From Flavobacteriales bacterium (GTDB taxonomy: Bacteria > Bacteroidota > Bacteroidia > Flavobacteriales_F > PHOS-HE28): a stretch of 64,000 nucleotides of DNA. The stretch is taken from assembly GCA_016704485.1 (NCBI GenBank), contig JADJAA010000002.1:248001-312000 (forward strand), read 5' to 3'. Of this stretch, positions 46,196 to 54,821 are shown in pieces (position 1 is the first letter of the stretch; every line of letters starts with the position of its first letter). The position numbers and the translations under genes were made by a program. The notes below the pieces were generated by a model. It did not search any database. It worked only from the letters and a program-made list of their open reading frames with translations, and was not told the origin of the DNA.

Positions 46196-46666
46196 CTACC
46201 AACTTGGAACCTTGGCCCATTTCGACGTCACTGGGATCTTTTCTCCACGAGCCAATCGGCGCACATTTTGGCGCAATCCGAACCTCCAGAATGGAAAGAG
46301 TTTATTTCCTGAGCATAATGACGTGTAAAGCATTGATCCCTCGGCCTCGCTGGAATACGCAAAGACAAGGTATCTGCCACCAAAAGGAAGTAATGACCCG
46401 CAAGACACGCCGCTGATCTTTGTTCGAATATGCACTTTCCTCTGAACATGACCTTTGTACTGGTGTCCTACGAACAACACGATCTCACGCATTTGTGGAG
46501 ACTGAGGGTCATCGGTCTTTACGATCCTTGAACCGATCGCTACGGCTTCGAAGACATTAACGGATCTTGCGAAATTCCCAGCGAGTCCGTTATCTATACA
46601 TGAACAAGCAAAACTTCGACCAACTAAAATGATTAAAAAGAATATGGTCGCGATCCGGAGATTCAT
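46196..46666 (-). CDS. Small secreted TIMP/NTR-like protein
   Basis: A 156-aa protein with a signal peptide ending at FACSCIDN. The ACSC start of the mature chain, the strand pattern after VFEAVAIGSRI and two later cysteines (GVSCGSLLPFGG, SLCSGNKL) are typical of bacterial TIMP-like/NTR-fold proteins. In animals this fold inhibits metalloproteases through the N-terminal Cys. In bacteria the role is not established. The gene begins 9 bp after the ispH stop on the same strand. Confidence 0.65.
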   Translation of the reverse strand: MNLRIATIFFLIILVGRSFACSCIDNGLAGNFARSVNVFEAVAIGSRIVKTDDPQSPQMREIVLFVGHQYKGHVQRKVHIRTKISGVSCGSLLPFGGRYLVFAYSSEAEGSMLYTSLCSGNKLFPFWRFGLRQNVRRLARGEKIPVTSKWAKVPSW

Positions 46667-46675
46667 TTTCTTGAA

Positions 46676-47899
46676 TTACCCAACTAACTCATCAACAACC
46701 AAAACCGGATCCTCAGCACCCTCAACAAACACCAACACCTTCAGCATAACCTGGTCCAACAAGGTATCCGGGCAGCTGGCACCGCTGGTAAGGATGACCG
46801 TTAATGGCCGTTTTGTGGGTAACCAATTTTTGGAGCGTTCAAGCTTATGCAACGGGTAGTTGAAATGCTCGATCTCGGTAGCACTTAACAATTCCTTCTC
46901 GCCGTTGATGAAGAACGTCGGGAATTTCTGTTCGAGTAATTCCACCAAATGACTGGTATTGCTGCTGTTGTATCCGCCAACTACCAATGCTAGATCTGCA
47001 TCGGCCTTCAGTAATTCGTTGGTGGCGTCCTGGTTATCGTTGGTTGCGTAGCAGAGGGTATCCCGCGTATCCGCGAAATGGGCTTTCAGTTCTGCCTCAC
47101 CATATTTCGTGAGCATTACTTGTTTCAGATGGTCCGCAATGGCCTGGGTCTCTGTCGCCAGCATCGTGGTCTGGTTCACGACTCCGATACGGTCCAATTG
47201 GGTAGCAGGGTCAAAATCGGGTGTGCAACGTTCCCCGAAGAGTTCATGGAATCGCTCCAATGGCACTTCACCGCTAATGATGCGGCCGAGTTCGATGGTC
47301 TCGGCCATGTCCTTCACAATAACAGCTGGCGCACCTTGGGCGGTATGACTGAAAGTAGCACGCGTTTCTTCATGTGCGGCTTTGCCATGGATCACCACCG
47401 TATGGTCCTGAACACCAAGCTGCGCGCTGCGTTTCCACACCTTCTCCACGAACGGGCATGTGGTGTTGTGCATCAACGGGTCAATGCCAATGGCTTTTAG
47501 TCGGTTCTCCGTTTCAATGGTTGTACCGAATGCCGGAATGATCACGATATCGTCCTTGGTGATCTCATTCCAATCCATTAGCATCTCGCCATGCGTATCC
47601 TGGATAAAGCGCAGTCCGTGGCTTTCCAGATCGGCGTTCACTTCAGGATTGTGGATCATTTGGCTCAGCAGAAAGATCCGTTTTCCCGGATTCTCTTCCA
47701 ACGCCTTGTAGCTGATCTCGATCGCGTTCTCAACCCCATAACAGAACCCGAAATGCCGCGCGAATACAAAACGCACCGCTCCAAGGTCAAGCAGGGTAGG
47801 TGAAAGGTCCTTTTTCTTCGGGTCCTGGACTTTGCGGAAGGCTTTCAGTCGACCAATAAGATCACTGCGGTAATTTGTAGGGATATCGAAACTGCGCAT
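46676..47899 (-). CDS. ispH: 4-hydroxy-3-methylbut-2-enyl diphosphate reductase
   Basis: IspH makes IPP and DMAPP in the last step of the MEP isoprenoid pathway. Its [4Fe-4S] cluster ligands are C53 (FGFCYGVENA), C148 (NTTCPFVEK) and C376 (SGASCPDTLL). At 407 residues it belongs to the longer Bacteroidota/cyanobacteria type, with about 40 extra N-terminal residues. It forms a probable operon with the TIMP-like gene. Confidence 0.96.
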   Translation of the reverse strand: MRSFDIPTNYRSDLIGRLKAFRKVQDPKKKDLSPTLLDLGAVRFVFARHFGFCYGVENAIEISYKALEENPGKRIFLLSQMIHNPEVNADLESHGLRFIQDTHGEMLMDWNEITKDDIVIIPAFGTTIETENRLKAIGIDPLMHNTTCPFVEKVWKRSAQLGVQDHTVVIHGKAAHEETRATFSHTAQGAPAVIVKDMAETIELGRIISGEVPLERFHELFGERCTPDFDPATQLDRIGVVNQTTMLATETQAIADHLKQVMLTKYGEAELKAHFADTRDTLCYATNDNQDATNELLKADADLALVVGGYNSSNTSHLVELLEQKFPTFFINGEKELLSATEIEHFNYPLHKLERSKNWLPTKRPLTVILTSGASCPDTLLDQVMLKVLVFVEGAEDPVLVVDELVG

Positions 47900-48224
47900 A
47901 GGCAGGCAAAGGTAATAGTAGGAACTCTGTTCTTTTCCTTCAGTTATGTGCCTGTTCGACCGGATAATCTCATCCAGGCTCTTAGGCCATGGAGGCGCAT
48001 TTGACCTTATCGGCGCTCATCAGTCCTTTCTGCGTTATCAGCGTTCTATTCTCTTCGACCACACAGGCGCTCAATTGTCTGATCGTCTGAACTTCTGACC
48101 CTACGATCCTCTAAATCACTACCTTTGCGCCCCCTTTCGGGGAAGCTTATGCCGGGGTGGCATAGGTTAACCAACCAACCCTCTCGTATACCACCCCCTA
48201 GGTACGGGATACAAGTAATAACGC
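47900..48224. other. Divergent promoter region of ispH and rpsA, with rpsA leader
   Basis: The ispH element TACCTTTG (minus strand, 47907-47914) ends 7 bp from its ATG, implying a near-leaderless message. The rpsA element TACCTTTG is at 48120-48127. The transcript from it would have a leader of about 90 nt holding short hairpins (ATGCC...GGCAT at about 48148-48163 and GTATACC...GGGATAC at about 48186-48212). These could bind S1 for autoregulation, which is a guess. Confidence 0.45.
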
Positions 48225-50108
48225 ATGTCAGTAGTAGAGAATAACAAAGTAACCTTCGCCGAACCACCAGCGGATTTCGATTGGGCGGCATTGGAAGAAG
48301 GAAAGACCCCTGAGGCTACCACAGCTCGTTTGGCTATGGAAAAGGCCTACGAGGACACCCTCAGCAGCATCCAGGAACACGAGGTGTTGATGGGTACCGT
48401 GGTGGGTATGAATAAGAAGGAAGTAGTGATCAACATCGGCTATAAGTCCGAAGGTGTTGTTCCTATCAGTGAATTCCGGTACAAGGAGGACCTCGCGATC
48501 GGCGATAAGGTCGAAGTGTACATTGAGAAGCAAGAAGATAAGGGTGGTCAAATGATCATCAGCCATAAGACCGCGCGCGTTCACAACGCATGGGGCAAGG
48601 TCAATGGCGCCATGGAAAGCAGCGCGATCATTACCGGTTACGTTAAGTGCCGCACCAAAGGCGGTCTTATCGTTGATGTATTCGGCATCGAGGCCTTCTT
48701 ACCAGGTAGCCAGATCGATGTGAAGCCGATCCGTGATTACGATCAGTACGTTGGCAAGAACATGGAATTCAAGGTCGTGAAGATCAACCAGGAATTCAAG
48801 AACGTTGTTGTTTCACATAAAGCACTGATCGAAGCCGAACTGGAAGCCCAGAAGAAGCAGATCATTGGTGGCTTGGAGAAAGGTCAGGTATTGGAAGGTA
48901 CCGTCAAGAACATCACCAGCTACGGAGTGTTCGTGGATCTGGGCGGTGTGGACGGACTCATCCACATCACGGATCTCAGCTATGGCCGCGTAAGCCATCC
49001 GGAAGAGGTGGTGAAGTTGGACGAAAAGATCAACGTTGTAATTCTGGATTTCGACGACGAGAAGCGTCGTATCGCACTTGGTCTGAAGCAGCTTAGCGCC
49101 CATCCATGGGATGCATTGAGCGCTGACATGAACGCAGGCGACAAAGTGAAGGGCAAAGTGATGGTGATCACCGACTACGGTGCATTCGTTGAGGTATCAG
49201 CAGGCGTAGAAGGCCTATTGCACGTTAGCGAAATGAGCTGGAGCCAGCATCTGCGCAGTCCGAAGGACTTCCTCAAGGAAGGACAGGAGATCGATTGCGT
49301 GGTCTTGAACATCGACCGTGAAGAGCGGAAGATGAGCTTAGGAATGAAGCAGCTCGCTGCTGATCCATGGGCGGAGATCGAAGCGAAATACCCGGTCAAC
49401 AGCAAGCATCAGGCGAAAGTCCGCAACTTCACGCACTTCGGCATCTTCGCCGAATTGGAAGAAGGTGTTGATGGATTGATCCACATCAGCGATCTAAGCT
49501 GGACCAAGCGTATCAAGCACCCAAGCGAATTCTGCAATGTGGGTGATGATATCGAGGTCATGGTATTGGAGGTCGATAGAGAGAATCGTCGATTGAGCCT
49601 TGGCCATAAGCAAGTTGAGGAGAACCCATGGGAAGTGTTCGCAGGGGTATTCGTACCTGGAAGCACGCACGAGGGAGCCATCACTGGCCGCGCTGGTCAG
49701 AACTTCATCGTGAGCTTGTCCTATGGAGTTGAAGGCACTGTAACGGCCAAGAACCTGAAGAAGGCCGATGGTGGCAAAGCCGAAATGGAAGAGAAGCTAC
49801 CGTTCGTGGTACTCGAATTCAATGCCGAAGCACGCCGGATCGTCCTAAGCCACACCCGCACCTTCGAAGAGGGTGAAGAGGTGATCGAATCCGCTCCAGC
49901 AGCTGGTGGCAAGAAAGGCGTCCGCAAGGAAGGTTCCGGCGGTGGTGCGACAGCACTGAAGAGCGTGAACGAAAAGGTTGAAAAGAGCACGTTAGGAGAC
50001 CTCAGCGTATTGAGCGATCTGAAGAGCGCAATGGAATCCAAAGAGCGGACCGGTAAGGCTAAAAAAGCCAAGAAGTTCGTGGAAGACGACGACGATGACG
50101 AAGCGTAA
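48225..50108 (+). CDS. rpsA: 30S ribosomal protein S1
   Basis: A 627-aa S1 with six S1 repeats of about 70 residues each, starting around 50, 130, 215, 300, 390 and 475. Examples are GTVKNITSYGVFVDLGGVDG in repeat 3 and GKVMVITDYGAFVEVSAGVEG in repeat 4. Repeats 3-5 are most regular and bind mRNA; repeats 1-2 are degenerate, as in other S1 proteins. The C-terminal 90 residues are lysine/glycine-rich and end in an acidic tail (VEDDDDDEA). It brings mRNAs to the ribosome, important here because Shine-Dalgarno sites are scarce. Confidence 0.97.
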   Translation: MSVVENNKVTFAEPPADFDWAALEEGKTPEATTARLAMEKAYEDTLSSIQEHEVLMGTVVGMNKKEVVINIGYKSEGVVPISEFRYKEDLAIGDKVEVYIEKQEDKGGQMIISHKTARVHNAWGKVNGAMESSAIITGYVKCRTKGGLIVDVFGIEAFLPGSQIDVKPIRDYDQYVGKNMEFKVVKINQEFKNVVVSHKALIEAELEAQKKQIIGGLEKGQVLEGTVKNITSYGVFVDLGGVDGLIHITDLSYGRVSHPEEVVKLDEKINVVILDFDDEKRRIALGLKQLSAHPWDALSADMNAGDKVKGKVMVITDYGAFVEVSAGVEGLLHVSEMSWSQHLRSPKDFLKEGQEIDCVVLNIDREERKMSLGMKQLAADPWAEIEAKYPVNSKHQAKVRNFTHFGIFAELEEGVDGLIHISDLSWTKRIKHPSEFCNVGDDIEVMVLEVDRENRRLSLGHKQVEENPWEVFAGVFVPGSTHEGAITGRAGQNFIVSLSYGVEGTVTAKNLKKADGGKAEMEEKLPFVVLEFNAEARRIVLSHTRTFEEGEEVIESAPAAGGKKGVRKEGSGGGATALKSVNEKVEKSTLGDLSVLSDLKSAMESKERTGKAKKAKKFVEDDDDDEA

Positions 50109-50130
50109 GCTACGTTCCAAGTGAATTGAA

Positions 50131-50164
50131 AAGCCCGGTGCCGCAAGGTTACCGGGCTTTTTCT
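50131..50164 (+). terminator. Rho-independent terminator of rpsA
   Basis: AAGCCCGGT (50131-50139) pairs with ACCGGGCTT (50151-50159), an 11-nt loop, followed by a T run. It lies 22 bp past the rpsA stop. Confidence 0.92.
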
Positions 50165-50300
50165 TATACAGCCACCTGCCTCAATACCATCATAGCCCGC
50201 GTACGATCTCGTAGGAAGTAAGTAGCTAAAGGATGGATCTGTCTAATCCATTCTTAATTTTTCATTGTTCATTCTACATTCTACATTCCCTTAGGTCCGG

Positions 50301-50308
50301 TATCTTCG
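50301..50308 (+). promoter_or_regulatory. TATCTTCG promoter-like element of pyrR
   Basis: TATCTTCG ends 5 bp before the pyrR ATG. Transcription starting about 7 bp downstream would give a leaderless or nearly leaderless message, which leaves no room for a PyrR attenuator ahead of pyrR. Confidence 0.4.
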
Positions 50309-50313
50309 CCGCC

Positions 50314-50856
50314 ATGCAGCCGCTTTCACTCCTCACCTCTAAAGCCTTTGGGCTTACTGTAGGGCGGTTGTGCTACCAGTTGATCGAGGACCATGGCGAC
50401 ATGAGCGGCGTAGCGCTGATCGGCTTACAACCGCGCGGCGTGTTCTTGGCTAGGCGGTTACGCAAGGAATTGCAACGCATCATAGGCAAGGAGAATTTGT
50501 ATTATGGCGAACTGGACATCACCTTCCATCGGGACGATTTTCGTCACCGGTCCACACCCGCTGCACCCCGAACGACCGATCTGGAATTCAGCTTGGATGA
50601 ACGGAAAGTGGTGATAGTTGATGATGTCTTATACACAGGGCGCACCATCCGTGCGGGACTCGATGCAATGCTCGCTTTTGGCAGGCCGGCCAGTGTTCAG
50701 TTATTGGTTCTGGTGGATAGGCGTTTCAGTCGCGAACTCCCGATACAGCCTGATTATGTGGGCAAATGGGTGGATAGCATTGATGGCCAACGCGTAAATG
50801 TGGAGTGGCAGGAAAGTGACGGTAAGGATCAGGTATTATTGCTCAACGATCGATAA
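50314..50856 (+). CDS. pyrR: Bifunctional pyr operon regulator / uracil phosphoribosyltransferase PyrR
   Basis: A start at 50314 (MQPLSLLTSKAFGL) gives 180 residues, normal for PyrR; the extra 27 codons upstream are AT-rich non-coding. The PRPP-binding loop is VVIVDDVLYTGRTIRA. GRPASVQLLVLVDR and DYVGKWV are also typical. PyrR makes UMP from uracil and PRPP and can bind pyr mRNA. The stop overlaps the pyrB start (TAATG), so the two are coupled. Confidence 0.93.
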   Translation: MQPLSLLTSKAFGLTVGRLCYQLIEDHGDMSGVALIGLQPRGVFLARRLRKELQRIIGKENLYYGELDITFHRDDFRHRSTPAAPRTTDLEFSLDERKVVIVDDVLYTGRTIRAGLDAMLAFGRPASVQLLVLVDRRFSRELPIQPDYVGKWVDSIDGQRVNVEWQESDGKDQVLLLNDR

Positions 50857-51842
50857 TGAAGAAGTCCAGCACCAAGATCGAGAATGCTGAAGCCAGCGAC
50901 CAGCTTAGCACGCAGCACTTGTTGGGCATAAAGGATCTAAGCGCTGCTGACATTGAGTTGATCTTCCGCACTGCGGATGGTTTCAAGGAAGTACTGGGCA
51001 GGCCGATAAAGAAAGTTCCATCGTTACGCGATATCACCATTGCTAATCTCTTCTTCGAAAGCAGCACACGAACGCGTGTGAGCTTTGAGCTTGCTGAGAA
51101 ACGGTTAAGTGCCGATGTGGTCAACTTCAGTAGCAGTGGTTCCAGCGTGAGCAAGGGTGAAACCTTGGTGGATACCGTGAACAACATCCTGGCCATGAAA
51201 GTGGATATGGTGGTGATGCGACACCCGGACCCCGGTGCAGCCATGTTCTTAAGCAGGCATATCAATGCGAGTATCGTGAATGCTGGAGATGGCACGCATG
51301 AACATCCCACCCAAGCACTTCTGGATGCTTACAGCATTCGGGAGAAACTTGGGAAGGTCCGCGGTAAGAAAGTGTTGATCGTGGGAGATATTCTTCATTC
51401 ACGGGTAGCATTGAGCAATATCTTCTGTTTACAAAAACTGGGTGCCGAGGTCATGTTATGCGGACCGGCCACGCTTATTCCCAAGCATATAACAAATCTT
51501 GGAGTAAAAGTTGAACATGATTTAGATAAAGCACTGATCTGGTGTGATGTAGCGAATATGCTTCGCATCCAAATGGAGCGGCAAAAAGGGGATGGGATCT
51601 CTAATTTCCCAAGTCTTCGTGAATATGCTATGCTTTATGGTTTGGACCTGGAACGATACAAGCGGCTCGGAAAGGAGATCGTGATCATGCACCCGGGTCC
51701 GATAAATCGTGGAGTTGAAATAAGTAGCGAAGTAGCCGACCATGCCAATAGCATAATATTGGACCAGGTAAGCAATGGGGTAGCGGTGCGCATGGCCGTA
51801 TTGTATCTGCTTGCAGCACGTATCCCACGTCTACCTGTTTGA
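50856..51842 (+). CDS. pyrB: Aspartate carbamoyltransferase catalytic subunit
   Basis: PyrB joins carbamoyl phosphate and aspartate, the first committed step of pyrimidine synthesis. The 328 residues carry the carbamoyl-phosphate motif ESSTRTR (68-74), GDGTHEHPTQ and the aspartate-site MHPGPINRG. The N-terminus has about 20 extra residues relative to the shortest homologues. It overlaps pyrR by one base. No pyrI is visible. Confidence 0.97.
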   Translation: MKKSSTKIENAEASDQLSTQHLLGIKDLSAADIELIFRTADGFKEVLGRPIKKVPSLRDITIANLFFESSTRTRVSFELAEKRLSADVVNFSSSGSSVSKGETLVDTVNNILAMKVDMVVMRHPDPGAAMFLSRHINASIVNAGDGTHEHPTQALLDAYSIREKLGKVRGKKVLIVGDILHSRVALSNIFCLQKLGAEVMLCGPATLIPKHITNLGVKVEHDLDKALIWCDVANMLRIQMERQKGDGISNFPSLREYAMLYGLDLERYKRLGKEIVIMHPGPINRGVEISSEVADHANSIILDQVSNGVAVRMAVLYLLAARIPRLPV

Positions 51843-51886
51843 AACTAGGTATTACGTAACCTATGTCGGGCGTATCGATCCAAGTA

Positions 51887-51894
51887 TATCTTTG
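51887..51894 (+). promoter_or_regulatory. TAnnTTTG promoter element of the STAS gene
   Basis: TATCTTTG matches the -7 consensus, 18 bp before the STAS ATG, inside the region between pyrB and the STAS gene. Confidence 0.45.
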
Positions 51895-51912
51895 GCGGGA
51901 ACGCGGATCACC

Positions 51913-52287
51913 ATGAATTTTACCATAGAAGACAAAGGACGTTACACACTTGTGACCAGCAATGTGGACAAACTTGATACTACCTGTGCTCCGGAACTGA
52001 AGAGCGAGCTCGTCTATCTGAACAAGACGGGAGTGAGGAACGTTATCATCGATCTGACCACTACGCGCTATTGCGATAGCTCGGGACTCAGTGCATTGTT
52101 GGTAGCAAATCGCTTGTGCAAAAGCGTTAATGGATTGCTCGTGGTATGTGGTTTGCAGGAACCCGTTCAGAAACTGGTACAGATCTCTCAGCTGGAGAGC
52201 GTGTTGTCGATAACACCAACACCGGCCGAAGCAGTTGATCTGTTGTACATGGAAGAGATCGAAAAGGACGTTAACAAAGACCAATAA
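51913..52287 (+). CDS. STAS-domain anti-sigma factor antagonist-like protein
   Basis: A start at 51913 (MNFTIEDKGRYTLV) gives a 124-aa STAS domain; the longer frame overlaps pyrB. The conserved loop DSSGLSALL (in YCDSSGLSALLVANR) contains the phosphorylatable serine used in SpoIIAA-type partner switching. No anti-sigma kinase is nearby. The last residues are acidic and lysine-rich. It probably acts with an unlinked kinase. Confidence 0.88.
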   Translation: MNFTIEDKGRYTLVTSNVDKLDTTCAPELKSELVYLNKTGVRNVIIDLTTTRYCDSSGLSALLVANRLCKSVNGLLVVCGLQEPVQKLVQISQLESVLSITPTPAEAVDLLYMEEIEKDVNKDQ

Positions 52288-52296
52288 TCCGTTTGA

Positions 52297-53058
52297 ATGA
52301 AAAAAGTAATACTCTCAGTGATCATCGCAGCTAGTGCTGGAAGCGCAATGGCTCAGGCATGTACTCCTGATCCGATCTATGCGGACAGCCTTTACGGGAT
52401 CTGGCCGGATACGACCACGAATATGGCACCGGGTATGGTCGGTATAGCTTACGAGCAAGTGTTGAACATGATCATTCCATCGGATGCTGGTTTGATCGAT
52501 CCTCAATATGTTGGTGTGGTTCTGGATTCCATTGCACTCGATGGTCTCTCCGGTATGCCGGATGGTCTTAGTTATGCGTGTAACAGCCAAACTCCGGCAC
52601 CGTGCTCCTATTTAACTGGCCAATTGGGTTGTGCAATTATTACAGGCGTGCCTACCACAGAGGGTACTTTCCCTTTGGCAATTGAGGTTACGGCCTTTAC
52701 AAACATCTTCGGACAAGTTATTCCAGTGCCGCAGACCTTTAGCGGGTATAGCATTGTGATCTCCCAGAACAATGTCGGTATTCTGGAAGGGGAGTTGATC
52801 GCTACAGGTTCAGCGCGTGCCGTGCCGAATCCATTCACCACGAACACCAACATCGAGTTCCAAATGGCCCGCTCAGGTCAAGTGAAGCTCAGCGTGTTCA
52901 ACCTATTAGGTGAAAAACTATGGTCAAAGACCGTGGCTGGCAAGAACGGCTTGAACAAAGTACCATACGAAAGCACCGATCTTCAGGATGGGATCTACCT
53001 TTTCAAGGTTGAGTCCGGAAATGATGTATTCACAGGTCGTATGGTCGTTAGGCATTGA
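52297..53058 (+). CDS. Secreted protein with T9SS sorting domain
   Basis: A 253-aa protein with signal peptide (MKKVILSVIIAASAGSAMAQ). The mature part has six cysteines or so in short loops (CNSQTPAPCSYL, GQLGCAI) and no enzymatic motif I know. The C-terminal 80 residues are a T9SS type A domain (AVPNPFTTNTNIEFQ, then LGEKLWSKTV, ending GRMVVRH). It begins 9 bp after the STAS gene. Role unknown. Confidence 0.85.
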   Translation: MKKVILSVIIAASAGSAMAQACTPDPIYADSLYGIWPDTTTNMAPGMVGIAYEQVLNMIIPSDAGLIDPQYVGVVLDSIALDGLSGMPDGLSYACNSQTPAPCSYLTGQLGCAIITGVPTTEGTFPLAIEVTAFTNIFGQVIPVPQTFSGYSIVISQNNVGILEGELIATGSARAVPNPFTTNTNIEFQMARSGQVKLSVFNLLGEKLWSKTVAGKNGLNKVPYESTDLQDGIYLFKVESGNDVFTGRMVVRH

Positions 53059-53084
53059 TCTGCACAGATGATAACGAATAAGAC

Positions 53085-53110
53085 AGGCCTCGCACATGCG
53101 GGGCCTTCTT
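53085..53110 (+). terminator. Probable terminator after the T9SS protein gene
   Basis: AGGCCTCGC (53085-53093) pairs with GCGGGGCCT (53098-53106), one T-G pair, a 4-nt loop, followed by TCTT. It lies 26 bp past the stop. Confidence 0.7.
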
Positions 53111-53118
53111 CATGAGCA

Positions 53119-54033
53119 ATGTCCACCCCACGATTCGATGTGACCACGTTAGGAACAGGAGCTGCCTTACCGGCAAGGGGGCGCTATCCCACGGCGCAAT
53201 TGCTGAACATCCATGAGGCATTGTACCTAGTGGATTGTGGTGAAGGCACGCAAGAAAGGCTGCGCTCGGCTGGCATCAATATGCAACGCATTGGGCACAT
53301 TTTCATCAGCCATTTGCACGGGGATCACTACCTCGGCCTAATGGGTCTCATCAGCTCCATGCATCTTATGGGGAGGCAAGCCGAATTGCATGTATACGCC
53401 GCCATCGAACTGAAAGAGATCATCGAGCTGCAAATGCGTGTTTCGGGAACCTACTTGCGTTTTTCATTGGAGTTTCACCCGATCGTAGCTGAGAGTGGAA
53501 CGGTGATCCTGGAAAATGTGCAAGTATCCGTTTCCACATTGGCGTTAAAACATCGCATACCATGTGTAGGCTTCGTGTTCCGCGAATCACTACGGCCTAG
53601 AAGCCTGCGGAAGGAGCGCGTTGACGAGATCCCCCATTACATGCGCTCGAGCATAAAACAAGGCGCCGATCTGGAACTTCCGGATGGTTCGATGATACTG
53701 AATACCGAACTCACCGAAGACCCGCCACCACCGCGTAGTTATGCATATTGTTCAGATACGGCATACGAACCGGCGTTGATCCCCTTTCTGAGGGGCGTTG
53801 ACCTCTTGTATCATGAAGCAACCTTCACTTCCCCATTCGCCGCTCGTGCCAAGGAAACGATGCATAGCACAGCTGCTCAAGCCGCTCAAGTGGCCAAGGA
53901 GGCCGGAGTAGGGCAATTGCTCCTTGGTCATTTCAGCTCGCGTTATAAAAGTGCAGGGCCACTGCTACAAGAAGCCATTCAGATCTTTCCAAACACCCTG
54001 CTTAGCTACGAGAGTGCGACCTTTCCGGTTTGA
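53119..54033 (+). CDS. rnz: Ribonuclease Z
   Basis: RNase Z trims tRNA 3' ends. The 304 residues show the metallo-beta-lactamase zinc motif HLHGDH (H65, H67, D69, H70), a LGTGAALPARGR opening, the family's flexible arm region (PHYMRSSIKQG) and the later H in FLRGVDLLYHEATF and GHFSSRY. It starts right after the preceding terminator. No promoter is obvious. Confidence 0.95.
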   Translation: MSTPRFDVTTLGTGAALPARGRYPTAQLLNIHEALYLVDCGEGTQERLRSAGINMQRIGHIFISHLHGDHYLGLMGLISSMHLMGRQAELHVYAAIELKEIIELQMRVSGTYLRFSLEFHPIVAESGTVILENVQVSVSTLALKHRIPCVGFVFRESLRPRSLRKERVDEIPHYMRSSIKQGADLELPDGSMILNTELTEDPPPPRSYAYCSDTAYEPALIPFLRGVDLLYHEATFTSPFAARAKETMHSTAAQAAQVAKEAGVGQLLLGHFSSRYKSAGPLLQEAIQIFPNTLLSYESATFPV

Positions 54034-54081
54034 ACGATCGGATCCTGAAGAACTTTTGTTGGGTTGCGTTTACTTCACACC

Positions 54082-54089
54082 TACATTTG
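54082..54089 (+). promoter_or_regulatory. Promoter of the LuxR-type regulator gene
   Basis: TACATTTG (-7 type) with a TTTTGTTG-type box about 20 bp upstream gives the best match to the full Bacteroidota promoter in this window. The ATG is 28 bp downstream. Confidence 0.55.
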
Positions 54090-54117
54090 CCATCATTAGA
54101 TTGATTCTAAATAAGGG

Positions 54118-54798
54118 ATGTTGGTAAGAACGCTTCTAGCGGATCATAGTGAGTTATCGTTAATAGGGCTACAGAGCATATTTGCGGATGTGCCTCGGAT
54201 CGAAGTGGTTGGTGTTGCAAGGGATCCAATTGAGCTACAGGCGCAGATCGTGCGTTTGAAACCGCATATCGTATTATTGGACCACACGGCTGAAGGATTC
54301 GGGCCACAAGCAATACGCGAAGGAAGAAAACGCTCACGTTCCACCCTATTCGTGTCGATCACCACCGATCCATCAGCATTTGCTTTGATGGGGGCTATAC
54401 GCGCAGGAGTAACGAGTTACATTAAGAAGGATTGCGATATTGATGAGATCATCAATGCGGTATTGCAAACTGCGGATGGGGATAAGTTCTTTTGTGGAAA
54501 GATCCTGGAAACGTTGCGAAAGTCCAGCTTCGATATGGAACAATTCCTCACCGAACCCTTATCGTGCACCCCGGTTACGCTGAGTGACCGCGAATGTGAA
54601 GTAATATCATTGATCGCAGAAGGCCAGAGCTATACGCGTATTGCCGAGGCATTACATTTGAGTGCACATACGATCACAACGCACAGACGGAACATCATGC
54701 AGAAGTTGGGGGTGAATAACACCGCAGCTGTCGTTATGTATGCTGTGAAGAACGGCTTGGTAAGTCAGAATAAGTTCTTGTTCAATAAGTTGGGTTGA
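54118..54798 (+). CDS. LuxR/NarL-family response regulator
   Basis: A 226-aa transcription factor. The receiver domain has an acidic pair beginning at A8-D9 (only one Asp), phospho-acceptor D55 in IVLLDHT and the K in SYIKKD. A GerE/LuxR-type HTH follows (about 158-215; LSDRECEVISLIAEGQS, HTITTHRRNIMQKLGV). No kinase is adjacent. The single early Asp (HADH-type) suggests phosphorylation may be weak or replaced by another signal. Confidence 0.9.
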   Translation: MLVRTLLADHSELSLIGLQSIFADVPRIEVVGVARDPIELQAQIVRLKPHIVLLDHTAEGFGPQAIREGRKRSRSTLFVSITTDPSAFALMGAIRAGVTSYIKKDCDIDEIINAVLQTADGDKFFCGKILETLRKSSFDMEQFLTEPLSCTPVTLSDRECEVISLIAEGQSYTRIAEALHLSAHTITTHRRNIMQKLGVNNTAAVVMYAVKNGLVSQNKFLFNKLG

Positions 54799-54821
54799 AC
54801 CCACTACTTGAGTCTTCGGTC

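Noticed and set aside
50265..50290. Short tandem ATTCTAC units upstream of pyrR
   Set aside because: Only two full units; too short to call a functional repeat.
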